Source: Schistocephalus solidus
Taxonomy: Eukaryota; Platyhelminthes; Cestoda; Diphyllobothriidea; Diphyllobothriidae
Assembly (NCBI GenBank): GCA_017591395.1
Contig: WEDG01001254.1
Location: 1 to 64,000, forward strand
Reading direction: 5' to 3'
DNA: 64,000 nucleotides
Under the pieces are notes generated by a model. It was not told the DNA's origin. It saw only the letters and a program-made list of their open reading frames with translations, and made no database searches. Below are positions 52,267 through 63,586 of the stretch, in pieces. Position numbers and translations under genes: made by a program. Numbering within the stretch: position 1 is the stretch's first letter; every line of letters begins with the position of its first letter.

Positions 52267-54430
52267 CGACTTCTTAAATGCTTATATGGGTACCATCGCT
52301 GAACTTAAACAATCCAACGATACCTTGGTGTTCAAGGTACTCAATGAGTACCTGCTTTTCAACACTCACCTTGGTGAAGCAAACTTGGTTTCTGATTTCA
52401 TCGCCAACTGTACTGTAATAGCTGAATATACACACGAATCCTGGAGGTCGCTTCTTAAGAATCGAACAATAATCTCGAACATAACATTAAAGAGATATGC
52501 TGAGAACCGACTTGAAAGTATCACAACGAAGATAAACGGGCTACATCGTACTCTGTATCAACGCATGGCAAGCTTCGACAAATTAGCCAATGAAGAATGA
52601 AACCAATTTCCCAGCTGCGTTCAGACCGTCAACTAAACGTGGTAAAGTGAAATAGAAAAAACTTCTTCGCAGTGTTGACCCGGTGAAGGCGCAAGCAACT
52701 TTTCCCAATGCTCCAGAGCGTTGCGTACATAATTTAACTAAATTAATGCTTGACAAATACCTAATCGAATTATTATCTCTCAGTCACAAATTTTGTTTTC
52801 CTAATCAAAGGCCAAACCGATTAGGGGCAGAGGTTCAATTTGAAAAACTGTTGAGTCAGGCGCATGACCTAATTCCTACAACACCAGATGAAGTGGAGTA
52901 TTTCAAATCAACGCTCGTGAATTGCTGCTACCAATATCTTAAAAGAAAACCACTAAGAATTGGGCATGTCATGAAATAACATATAGATAAACTGAAGAAT
53001 GACGCCAAAACAAGGAAATATTAATTAACAAACTGGACAAGGGTTCTGGTCTCGTTCTGATGAATAAAAACATTTACATTTCAAAGATCAAATCAGTCCT
53101 GGCTGATGAAACTAAGTTCAAAAAGAGAGACATAATAAGGACCAAACGGAGAGCGTAGAAGCCCAACTCACAAAATATCTTCGGAAACTGAAACATCAAG
53201 GTTTCCTTATTGAACAGGAGTTCGAAGCTCTTAAGCCCACAGGCACAATCCCCCAAAGACTGTACGGTTTACCAAAGATCCACAAATCAGATCTTTCCAA
53301 TCCGGCCGATAGTAGACATTGTAATTCGCCCTATCACGCAATTGCGAAGTGGCTGACAAAAAGGCTCAAGCCAATTCGACAACAAAAAGCACCACGTAGC
53401 CTACGGGGCACCTTTGATTTCATCGATTCTATAAGAAATAAAATCTCAATGGGAAAAATATTTTGTCCTTAGACGTCACATCTTTGTTCACTTATATTCC
53501 CCTCACGGAAACCATAGAATATTTGTGTGACGAGATTGTAAGACAATATTTACCGATTGACATGCCAGGCGGAGACCTCAAGGAATTGCTCTTTCACTGC
53601 ACTTTAACTGTTCAATTTAGTTTCGATGGCAAATTTTACCGTTAGATCGATGTTTCACACCTTGGACCTCTTCTAGCTGATGTCTTTATGGGGAAACTAG
53701 AGAACAACCAGTTATTCGTATGTTCGATATGTGGACGGTATCTTTGCAATAGCAGATGAAAAACTTGAGTTGGACAATCTCCTGGATAAAGTGAATCAGG
53801 TTCACCCGGCGTTAAATTTCACTTTAGAAAAAGAGAGAACGGATAGTGCCTCCCCTTTCTGGACGTCCTACTTAATAGAACGTTCAATGGAACACTTCGT
53901 AGAAGGGTATTTCGTAAGAAGACATAGGCAGGGCAATACACAAACTTCCACAGTTTTTTTCCCGCTTAAGCAGAAACGAAGCCTAGTTCACTGCCTCATT
54001 AACCGAACTAGGAGAATATGTACTCCAGATTCGCTGGAAAAACAACTCGCCCTGATACAGAACACCCTCTGAGAAAACGGCTTTCCGGAGAAGTTTATCA
54101 GAAAGGATATGTAGGAACATCCCCCAAAATCAGGCGTGCCAATGGCTGATAAAAATGACTTATCTCTTTCATTGCCTTTTCGAGGCGATCCGGCGAGCGA
54201 ACTTCTACATCGTCGCTTAAAAACTATTATCGCGCGCACGTATCCAGCCACCACGTTAAGGCTAGTGTTCTCAAGCACTCCACTTCTTTGCCTTGAAGGC
54301 AAGGATAGACTACCGTTTCAGACATCTTCAATGTGCATCTACGCCTTCAATTGCTCCTGTGGAGTGGGGATATATTGGTCGAACAACTAGGCGCCTATCC
54401 AAGAGGATGCAAGAGCACCATCCTGCCTGG
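52181..54430 (+). pseudogene. PLE-3 reverse transcriptase and GIY-YIG coding region
   Basis: Open segments at 52181-52600 and 52683-52979 form the N-terminal part. A stop-containing stretch near 53030-53460 still shows DKGSGLVLMNKNIYISKI and RLYGLPKIHKS. SLDVTSLFTYIPLTETIEY (53463-53645) is motif A. RYVDGIFAIADEK (from about 53725) is motif C with the second Asp changed to Gly. At 54350-54425 a shifted frame reads GIYIGRTTRRLSKRMQEH, the GIY-YIG core. Many frame breaks and the YVDG change make it inactive. Confidence 0.83.
52226..52261 (+). ncRNA. Hammerhead ribozyme motif in the PLE-3 left pseudo-LTR
   Basis: Order of parts: GGC (52226-52228), CTGATGA (52229-52235), a short AT-rich stem II, GAAA (52245-52248), a minimal stem III around GTAC, T and C (52257-52258) as the expected cleavage position, then GCC (52259-52261), which pairs with GGC. 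Type I hammerheads with tiny stem III are known from Penelope pseudo-LTRs. Stem II is poor in this copy. Confidence 0.7.
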
Positions 54431-54577
54431 CTAAATTAAGGCACTGTAAAGTCCATCTCAAGTGCAATGGTGGCTCATTTGGTTGGCCACGGGCACCAGG
54501 TAAATGTCAACCAAGCATTCCAAGTAATCTATAAAGTGCCGAAGAAACAACCCAAGTTTCTGCGTCAGTGGATACTT

Positions 54578-54935
54578 GTGACGGCATAGGCAGCGGGCAT
54601 ACGGTTGACCAAGCCAACTTTTTGCTCACAAAAAGCGTTTGTAGTGGCCCTAAGGCTCCCTTGGCTGAAAACAAATTCAGCATCTGCGTTCACACCTCCA
54701 GCCATGTCGCGTCACAGCGAGGAAGCCGTAACTTAAATAATTGCCGTACACCTCACCCTCCCCGTCTGTGGCCCCTATAGGACTAGACTATAGCCCCTGA
54801 CCTCTGAACGCCCTCAACCCTCTCCCCCATAAATACTGCTTATTGTATGTTTAAACTTTTGTTACTCTACCCTCCCTTATATTATTTTAAAGGCCTGATG
54901 ATGAATACTCGAAAGCGTACGTTCGCCAATCTCAG
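54578..54935 (+). repeat. PLE-3 right pseudo-LTR
   Basis: It is a direct copy of 51854-52266 with some deletions. It begins with ACGGCATAGGCAGCGGGCAT and ends with the hammerhead motif and CGCCAATCTCAG. Confidence 0.85.
54892..54927 (+). ncRNA. Hammerhead ribozyme motif in the PLE-3 right pseudo-LTR
   Basis: GGC (54892-54894), CTGATGA (54895-54901), a short stem II, GAAA (54911-54914), a stem III around GTAC, T-C (54923-54924) and GCC (54925-54927) repeat the layout of the left copy. Its stem II has a GA/TC pair and fits slightly better. Confidence 0.72.
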
Positions 54936-54939
54936 TAGT

Positions 54940-56860
54940 TATTTTACGTCCTGCAGTGCATATAAAGAAGATTAATTTACTTAGAGGACTAATCACCTGG
55001 TTTTGTGGTAAACCTTCTGCGTATGAGCAAGCCATACTTGGTGAGAAATGAACTTAAAGTGTCGTAAATGCCTTTTCTCTGGTTATACGCAAGGGCTCTC
55101 ACTTTAATTATTTATACATTCATTATGTAAAGAGCAGCTTTTTTCTATTGTTAAAACTTGTTAAAAATTTAAGAAAATTTTAAATTTTTAAATGTTTTCC
55201 GATAGCGTCTTTATTTTTATACATAATTTTATGCTTCATAAAGAATTTGCTTTAAAACTAATTTGCAAAACTTATTTTATATCTCTGCCTGTTAGTAGTA
55301 TATTTTTTGTGATTTTAGAATCTTGGGTGCTCTACGTAATTCGGATGTGCTACAAGCCTGACGCCTAGGCTTTGATCTAGCTTTATAAAGCAACTACTAA
55401 TAGTTGTTTTATAAAGCTAGATCAAACATAATCAACACTATATTATCAAATACAAATATGAAGACTATAGGACAGCATTTAAAGTTCCTAACCGTTGAAC
55501 TTTTATTGCTCCTAATCCATTTCCACCTTTTTTAGCGATCAGTTTAACTAAGTCTAATTAGTCGGTAGACCCCATACCAGAATCGACTGCACTCGCATCT
55601 GATTGTAAGTAACTAGCCTTCGAATCGACCGCAGACGTTTCTACCTCTGTCCAATAAATACCCTCGAATGCTCAGAACAGACTATTCTTGACATTTACAA
55701 TTCCTACCAAGATACATTCATCCTTTTTCAGTATAGCTGTTTTATTTTCAAATTTTCAAATTTTTTTACCTTGGAAGGCAGGTTTTTTTTACTTAAAACA
55801 AACTCCTCATTTAAGCATACAACCAAAACAAAGCTAAAGTGGCTTCTGAAAATAGGAGTTTGGTTTAGGTTTTTTCCTGTGTTTTAAGGATTTGACAGCG
55901 CAAAAGAAGGGTCCTATCAATAAACCTATTTAGGTTGCCTAACCGTCCGACAACGCGTCTGGAGCAGGGGCCCCTCCCAGAAGTACGGCGGAAACACCGT
56001 TTACCTATTGCAGCAGCTTAAGTTATTAGTTAAGACCTTCTGGTCTGGTTCCGTATGAGAAGAGCAGAAGTGGGAGGCCAGTTGAGAGGATAGTGTATTT
56101 TTCTGAGAACAATTGGAGAATAGGTTGGAAGAAGATGGCAGCCAGACGAGTGACAAGTCCGGAGTTGTGAGAGTGGCGTCCGAAGTTTGAGACAGTGGTG
56201 AGGCCGTGTGTGCGTCAAACTTGAAGGTGATTGGCTGGTTTGGATAGCCAGGATTGGCCAAGCATCCAATAGCCATTGGTGCGCACGTGCAAGTAGTCGC
56301 AAGAGGTTCAGTGTTGCAACATGCGCACGGAGTTAGGCCACTACATACCCATGAAAATGATTTTCGCAGCCCGCAAACTGCAAGAAAAATGCCAACAAAT
56401 TAGGATCGGTCATTCCATCACTTGCGTAGGACTGATTATGGCTTCTGATATAACGAATCACAATGAAATGCGGAGAGTCCTGCTGAAGTTTAAATATCGG
56501 GAGCAACAGGATAGTTGTGCGTGTCACGGCCAACGGGTCAGTATTGGAAGTATTCGAAAGTGCAGGGCTGTGCACGCGTCCTCCTTAGTTTCATGTTCTC
56601 CATCGTGCTGAGGGATGCCTACGATAAAGAATGAAAATTTCAACGACCCAGTGGGAATGCGAAAGTGCAGTTTAAATATCCTGTCCAAACACTGAGAATA
56701 TAATCACAGCACGTGCTGTTAGTACGCTAACGCACAGCCACACACCGAAATTGCCTCCAAAAGAGCCTGTATGAATTTTTCCTCATGGAAGGACACAATG
56801 TCAACTGATAAACAGCTGCTAAAAATCCGATGTATCAGTTCATGTATAGGTCTCTAAGTT
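54940..56860. other. AT-rich stretch, mostly unassigned
   Basis: Apart from the hairpin at 55371-55426, only small open frames are present (56001-56302 minus, 56321-56611 plus), with no family features. Confidence 0.4.
55371..55426. repeat. Near-perfect hairpin (26-base arms, 4-base loop)
   Basis: The left arm 55371-55396 and right arm 55401-55426 pair at 25 of 26 positions around CTAA. No terminator or gene is attached to it. Confidence 0.9.
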
Positions 56861-56869
56861 CAGTCACCA

Positions 56870-56990
56870 CGATTTGTTGCTAGCGGGTGATTGTTCACTG
56901 AACATCAAAACGGAAGAGGACATGCAACGGAACGTGGATCTCTGTGCTTTAGTTGATCCAGCTTCAACCAAAGCCAAGTGATGACTACAA
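56870..56990 (+). pseudogene. LINE-A-like reverse transcriptase fragment
   Basis: The frame reads LLLAGDCSLNIKTEEDMQRN, then VDLCALVDPAS. It matches the LLFADDCALNTVTEENMQRS block of LINE-A (40600 region) with the catalytic ADD changed to AGD. It is an old fragment with no clear ends. Confidence 0.6.
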
Positions 56991-56999
56991 CGAATGAAG

Positions 57000-57690
57000 G
57001 CGGAAGAATATTTGGTCAGCAGACGTTTTTCCTCGAAGGCGTACTTATATGGTACCAGGAACACCTTAAAACGTGGGTAATAAGATAAACGGAGTAATGT
57101 TCATATGCATTGCCTGAAGCGCATATCATTCTTCCGACCCCTGATACCTACACCGCGCTAGGAGACATGTGATCACTGCTCCCTAGTGGTCAGTACATGC
57201 GCGCATACATCCTCGAGGATGGCAAATCACAGTCGCCTAAAAACTTCAACATCAGTCCATCAAATCGCCAAACTAACGCTGACCGACACTCGCATAGCGC
57301 CCATTCATCGCCCTAGCGGACAGGAGTAAGCACGGACCCAGTGCCGGCCACGCGTCAGGGGCTCTGAACATCCGGCTTGTACTGGCGTCTTTCCCGAAAA
57401 GGGGACTGGGCTCTCAGTACACTCACTATCTATATGTTATATCTATTTTGATAGAACTGAGATGTGAGGAATATGGGCTGATAATTAGACGCAGTCAGAA
57501 TCAAACTATGCAGGCGACGATGGTTAGTGCAAATAGAAAGGTCGGTATCAGAGGAAGAGGGGAGAAGGCACATATAAGTGCATACCGATAGAAGGTTACC
57601 TGAACTTTGGCCATGGTAAACGCGGAATATGCACGATCTTCTGCTAAGCACACAAGAGCAGCTGGCATAACGGGATTGCGGCCGCTTCCG
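57000..57690. other. Unassigned stretch
   Basis: Nothing was recognised between the LINE fragment and the PLE-4 fragment. Confidence 0.35.
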
Positions 57691-57693
57691 TTA

Positions 57694-58420
57694 CTACTGT
57701 CTGTGTTTTAGGGGTAGTTCGGTGTGATGCCATCGTTTGGGGGTCGTAAGATGTCCAGAATTTAAAATAGGTGAGAGCATTGCATTGCTTGGGCTCCTAA
57801 TTTCGCCCTTCCATAACACTGCGCGGAGCAGTTCACGTATTCTGTTGGTTAGACGCCGAATCGTACGGCCACAGTAACCTGCTCCGCAGGAACAAATTGA
57901 AGAGCCAATGCACGTACATCTGGTCTGAGCTGGCAACCCATCTTTATCTGCTGTGTAGCAGAGGAATGATAGAGAATAATAAATTATCTCCTGCCACAGG
58001 GTTCTTGAAACAATTCGGCCAAGGTGTCCTCGCTCACTTCAATCGCTTGAAAGGGAGCACTGATTAATAAAGTTTCCTTTTCCACTTCTTTGCTCGGCGA
58101 GCTTTGCTGGTCTATTGAAAATGGTATTTGTACTAAATTCGTCCAGATATCGGTTCTTGCAAAATAGACCCTGTATCTTTCTAAGCTCTTCGCAGATGCC
58201 CTTTACCAAACAAATTTGATTGACCCATTGCGTTAATCGGTGGACGGTGAAGGGAACGAAACTACGGAAGTTCGTATATTGCCCAGATCAAGTTTTCTTC
58301 TGAAAGACGCTTCTTTGGATCTGCCATCAGGTAGTTCAGTAAAGAGAAGGAACCTGCCATTTTGATCTCCAAAGTGAGCTTGATCAACGACTGAATTATT
58401 TTCCCTCTTGATCATTTACC
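57694..58420 (-). mobile_element. Penelope-like fragment PLE-4 (GIY-YIG end)
   Basis: The minus strand encodes CTCIGSSICSCGAGYCGRTI, then RRLTNRIRELLRA, the GIY-YIG core with its preceding Cys residues. It is closest in style to PLE-3 (YIGRTTRRLSKRM). The region upstream (58420-57960) has decayed linker sequence such as GQFCKNRYLDEF-like blocks. No reverse transcriptase motif was found. Confidence 0.65.
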
Positions 58421-58629
58421 TATGGCTGACAGTTTAGAAGCATTTACATGCGTTGGTATCAATAAGGGTTATCAATTTGTCAAAACAAACCGGTGCTGAA
58501 ATAAAACATGTACAGATTGCCGAGGGTTTGAGCGCGTGTGGTCGACACTGGACGATACCAGCGAAAATGCGTGTCCCAGGAAGTAATTGAGAATGGAGTA
58601 CTTGACTTTTCAATTACGTTTGAATTTAA

Positions 58630-58910
58630 CACTGCACGTTAAGAGCCGTGGCTTAGGAGGTTGCCAGGAGTGAGCCAGGCCGCAACGACTCCCTCTTAAT
58701 GTAGAGCCGATCGCACCCTCATGTGTGTGTGTGAGAGACCTCCAAGCCGCCCCCGTGAAATCCTCGCACACTTTATGGGGACTAGGCCACATGTGGCACG
58801 CGTCGACGGCCTGTTTAGCCACTACGCCCGCGTCCACCCCAGTCATCTCACCAGAGAAGTAAAACGGATGATGGAAGAGAAGGCACTGCGCATGTCTGCC
58901 CCCCTCCCCT
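58630..58910 (+). repeat. LINE-A 3' UTR fragment (plus), diverged
   Basis: It starts with AAGAGCCGTGGCTTAGGAGG and TTGCCAG, then has GCCGCAACGACTCCCTCTTAATG, as in the LINE-A module. Similarity fades after about 58700. Confidence 0.5.
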
Positions 58911-58914
58911 AAGT

Positions 58915-59654
58915 TACACCGGTGCTACGCATACCCCGTTGCCACTTCTGACGGTCGAATCGTCTTCGTGATCGATTAAAAGCCACTACGGCCATTCCGA
59001 ACAATAGAGGATGAGCTTTTCCGGTCATAAATGTGTCGCGCTTAGGTTGAGTATGGGAGAGACTGTATGTATCGCGATTTCCTCTCTCCGACCATGCAGA
59101 CTGGTCCAGCCGACAAGCCACCCACGCTGCAAAAATCCTTTATTAAAAATTACGTGTTGCACCTGCAATGCGATTGCCGCAGCTGTGCAATATTATGACC
59201 ACTGTCACTGGCCACTGATCCCCTTTTATGAAACTATCTCTGATTATACGTTCGAGAGGGAATCCGAAACGTCAGGCCAGTAACCACCATGTTCCAGTGA
59301 TCGGACTCTTATTCTTCTTCTTCCTCTGAATTATGACCACTGTCATGATCGAACCCTGACACACCCCTAGCCAAGTACTTTCTGCTAACGACAACGTCAA
59401 GTTCGCCGGTCTCCCTCGTGATCATTTCCGCTCGTTGTTGCAAGTGGAGGAGAGACTCCAGTCTCCACTGCTCAGTGCCAGTCTAAGTTTTACGCAAGTG
59501 TGGAGGGAGATTCGAAACTGTCAAGGCATATACCCCCACGCCTGCGATGAAGTCTAGACGGGTAACCTCGGAGTAGTCGATGCACCAACGTGGTCACCGT
59601 CTCGCCATACCTTGAAGAAACGTTCCGGCCGCCATTTGTCCCAAGAAATCCATA
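58915..59654. other. Unassigned stretch
   Basis: No gene or repeat was recognised before the hAT element. Confidence 0.35.
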
Positions 59655-59662
59655 GTCTAGAC

Positions 59663-60537
59663 CAGGGGTCGGCAAACTTTTCAGACTACTAGGCCATTTC
59701 AGGAGGTTAAGAAGGCACACTAGACCAGAAGAAACAAGGTATCCAAGGAAACGTTTATTATTCAAAAATACAATCCGCTCAATGGGAAACATGACGTTGC
59801 GTGCTCTTAGAGGCAGATATAATATCAGGTTCTAATTATGAGGAGTTCAGCAACAGAATGTCATTAAGGCGATTGTCAGTAATCTGAGAGCGCAGCTTGT
59901 TCTTACAAAACTTCATTTTGGAGAACAGCTGCTCGCATGAATAAGTGCTGCCAAACATTGCGATCACACGCTTGGCACGGGCTAACAACATTGGAAACTG
60001 AGCATGTGGCAGCTGACTATGAATTCAATGAGAGTAGTGCAAGAAGTAAACTTGGACAAGAGAACGTCCGAAGCCTGCAGCTCAATCAACTCCAATCACA
60101 CATCAGAGGGGGCGTCGTCATAGGGAAAGTCAAAAGGAGTGCTAACAATCTTGAACTCTTGCGAATGAGAACGCACATCAGTGAAGCGCGAAGAGAATTC
60201 ATTCCGCCGGGTTGACAGCACACTGATGCGCACAACACACGCCTTGACCCCAGTAAGAGGTGAATGAAACCGAGACCAGCGAGTCAACTTGTTTAAAACA
60301 CAGCATTTATCATCCCTCCCCGGTCAGGCGCTTCTGTTTCATACAAGCGCCTGACATCAGTTCTAAAAATAAACACAAGCCACAGCTTGAGCTGCAACCA
60401 GCAGTAATGAAGGGGAACAAAACCGCGACACTTCAATTAGGCCGGATCCAACAATAAATAACTAGGGGGGTGTTAGGCCGGACTGGAATACTAGCTAGGC
60501 CGTATCTGGCCTAAAGGCTGGAGTTTGCCGACCTCTG
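59663..60537 (-). mobile_element. Non-autonomous hAT DNA transposon with 8-bp target duplication
   Basis: The element starts CAGGGGTCGGCAAACTTTT and ends with the inverse of CAGAGGTCGGCAAACTCCAG, so it has terminal inverted repeats of about 16 bases of hAT type. GTCTAGAC flanks it on both sides (59655-59662 and 60538-60545), the 8-bp duplication expected for hAT. At 875 bases it is too short for a full transposase. Confidence 0.88.
59834..59947 (-). pseudogene. hAT transposase C-terminal remnant
   Basis: The minus strand encodes GSTYSCEQLFSKMKFCKNKL, then RSQITDNRLNDIL and a stop after LLLNSS. This is the C-terminal hAT dimerisation block (GSTYxCEQLFSxM, RSxLTDxxL). The rest of the transposase is deleted. 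Confidence 0.85.
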
Positions 60538-60545
60538 GTCTAGAC

Positions 60546-61605
60546 TGAATTGTCGATGTGGCCAGATAGGCTATCCCTGTCAGCATCATCCTTGGAAAAC
60601 GAGATTGTTACCTTCTCATTTCCCTGGTCAGATTTCGGCCTTGGGTTAAGTATTTTGAAGACATAGATCAAGCTTCCATTCAGCTACACCAAAATTCTGA
60701 CTACGGCCAAGTTAATTCCTCCACCTTTTTAAACTAGTCTGTTTAGTTCGATAGATTACGGCATTTTAACCGGTCTAGCTTGTCCCGATTTTACCGGTTG
60801 CAAGCAGTCGTCAGATTCGCACTACACTTCATATCCTACTTCGACCTTGAATTCGCGAGCCCAGCACATCCAAAGACGAATCAAAACTTTCGGAAACTCT
60901 AACACTGACACTGCCACACAGAGTGTATCATTTGATCAACTCTCTGTGATTGTCATACGTACCACCCAACATGTATTACCTTCTTGGCTCGTTGCTATGA
61001 CCATTTTAAATTTTGGTCGAAACCTTGGTCTGTTAGTGAGCGGATCGCTAAATGACCTCCTTCGGGATGCCTAACAACCAACCAGTTGCAGTGTATGGGT
61101 AGTAGTATGGAACGATCCTTTAGTACAAATTGGTCAGAACCTTAGTTTACTATGCATAATTCAGCGGCTCATATGAAAAATTCCAGAGGGAGCTGAACAA
61201 CGGGTTCGTTAACTATATGGAGCACAGCCGTTCTGCTAATTTGTCGCTGCAATAACGTCATGCTGAACCCAACTCACCTACCAAACAACCTTGGGACTGA
61301 TTGAAGAGCTGGGGACTACATAATTCATTACCTAGACACATTACACAACAGTTCTACGTATGCATGCGACAATTTTCACCGCCATCCTACATAATACGTT
61401 CAATGGTTGAAACTACTGCAGGATCAATGAACCGGATCTACCTAAAATCGTCTCATGTCTATGTGGCAGTCCGTTACCCCGGTCGCCAGCGTGACCATTT
61501 ACTCATGCCTTTCTGTCCACCGCTCAAGTGCAGCCAGAGATAGGAACCAATCGGCACCCCCGCCTTTGCTGATTGGCTGCTGGCTGAAACAGTTCAGACA
61601 GGGCA
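60546..61605. other. Unassigned stretch
   Basis: Small open frames (60847-61074 and 61301-61543, plus) have no family features. Nothing else was recognised. Confidence 0.35.
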
Positions 61606-61639
61606 GAGGCGTACATACGCAGACATACATACATACTAT

Positions 61640-62290
61640 AGTGCGACCGTCGTAGTCCGACGATAACCACCGTATGCTCCACGGAAGGATGGCGCAGAGA
61701 CGGTGACTTGCGCGTGGATTAGTTTTAAGTGATAGTAGACTTGCGCTGCAGCTACCGCAATCTCTCCTCCTCTCCAACCTGAGCCCGGTTACATGACAGA
61801 GTCAAGAAGATCGGAGGCGGGAGAAGGCGCAGGTGGCTGGCGTGGCCGGAACCGCCCCCTGAGCGTGCCACCACACCTGGATCGGATAACACAGAGTGGG
61901 AGTGCCATTAGGGTCACATTAAGTAGGAGCCATTGCAGCCTGACTCTCAGTCCGCCAGTCAGCCACTCCACACAAAACACACACTGGGCTGACCACGCGG
62001 TCCGACTTATCCCGTCAGTTGGCAACCTTCCAAGCTACAGCTTTGTTGAACGGCTCACATCTCACATGTGTGAGAATGCCGGAGGTCACGTTAAGTAGTC
62101 ATCGCAGCCTGACTCTCAGACCAACAATCAGACACTCCACAAAACACACATTGAACTGACTGCGAGGTCTGCGTGCAATTTTCAGTTGACAACCTTCCAA
62201 ACCAAGGCGCTTATCGCACCGTGCGATTCTCAAGCTCAGATCACACATGCAGCAGAGGAGCCACGTGAATAAATAGCCGAGGATCCTACT
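61640..62290 (-). repeat. LINE-A copy 2 3' UTR
   Basis: It contains two successive GGTTGCCAAC/GGTTGTCAAC modules (62020 and 62190) and ends in the terminal block next to a (TATG)n tail. The first module in sense order is preceded by CCTCTGCTGCATGTGTGATC, also seen at 14400. Confidence 0.75.
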
Positions 62291-62299
62291 TTCCTCTCA

Positions 62300-63491
62300 A
62301 CCTGAGATGAAGGCTGACAGTATGCTTTTTGTGGTGGTGCGTGTGATCATGTCAGATGCAAAGGCTGATGAGGAGAGATTTAGTGTTGCTCTAAAGACGG
62401 TGGTGTTCTACTGCGGGTTTTCATTGAGACACATGTGGCCTAATAAGTCAATGTGGTGCGTGGAAGTGCGTGGGCAGTGCGGACAGTTGGGTCGGGTGCG
62501 GCAAGTGTATGTTTGTGCTACTGACGCTCGTTCACCGGTCTACGTGCGTTTGATTCGCAAGTGCCCGACCAGGCCGATGCGTGATGTGCATGTGCGGTGA
62601 CAATGAAGGCAGGATAGGTCGGGAGGTGCTGAGTCTGGGAAGTGCTGCTGTTACTTGCAGTCGCGCTCATGAGAGGGCTGTGGGAAGTGCTGATGGGCGC
62701 GCAAGGTGTGTTAGATGTGTTGGCGTCGAGGTGGATTCCACTTTCGTGGATGCGCATTTGAACGATCAGGTCCATGCAGTGAGTGAACCCCTGGGGGCAG
62801 TGGGGGTATTGTAGGCGGTGGTATTTGTTGTGTGTTGGTGCTCCAGGCACTGGTTCTCCCGGCTCTGTGCTATGAATTCGCAAGTGACCGACCAGGTTGA
62901 TGTGTGAGGTGAATGTGCGATCGCAATGAGGACCGGTTAGTACCGAGTCCCCATTGCTGGTACTGTGGGCAGCGGTGGTGGAGTTAGCATGTGGGAGATA
63001 GTCGGAGGTGGCCACTTTGGTGGTGGGAAAGGGGCAAGTGGTGTTTTTAGCCGTGATCGGCGCAAGGGGTTGGGGGAGGGAAGAAGGTGTCGGTGATCGT
63101 GGTCGGCGGGGCATCCGTGGAGTGATCATTAGGGGTTGGAGTGGTCATCGTCGTGGAGATTGAGGCAACTGTGTCAGAGGTGGATGTTGTGAGATTGTTG
63201 TTGCATTGAGCTCGAAGATGTCCGACCAGGCTTATTCGAGCGCGGAGTGTGCGTCAGCAGCTTGGACACGTTGGCAGGGATTGGGCAATGGCGGTGTTGA
63301 TCCGGGGAGCTTGTGACTTGCGAGCTGCCATTTGACCTTAGCAGCGGCGATCCGGTTGGCTTTGTATATTGCTGCACCAGTCTTCGCGGATTTTCTCCGG
63401 GCCGTTCTCTCCTGGGCGAGGTCCTACCCAGGTCACCGGGTTGATTTGCAGTTGCTTCAGGGATTTCTTCAAAGTGTCCTTGTAGCGTCAT
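62300..63491 (-). pseudogene. LINE-A copy 2 zinc-finger region, degraded
   Basis: The frame 63129-62518 encodes GPHCDRTFTSHINLVGHLR (first Cys changed to Gly), then EPGEPVPGAPTHN linkers and YPHCPQGFTHCMDLIVQMR (first Cys lost). The linkers are the same as in copy 1. Cys losses show decay. Confidence 0.75.
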
Positions 63492-63586
63492 TTTTGACCT
63501 CCCTGTCGGTGAGCACCCGTACCGACACCTCCGTAGAATAGTCGTTTAGGTAGTCACTCGTCGTCCATTCTCACCAGGTGGCCGCT

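Larger units (their letters stand above)
51854..54935 (+). mobile_element. Penelope-like retroelement PLE-3 with direct pseudo-LTRs
   Basis: Two direct repeats (51854-52266 and 54578-54935) enclose a broken PLE coding region. Each repeat ends with a hammerhead motif. This is the classic layout of a Penelope-like element with pseudo-LTRs. The coding region has the DKGSGLVLM, YGLPKIHK, SLDVTSLF, YVDG and GIY-YIG blocks in order. It belongs to a different subfamily from PLE-1 and PLE-2. Confidence 0.87.
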
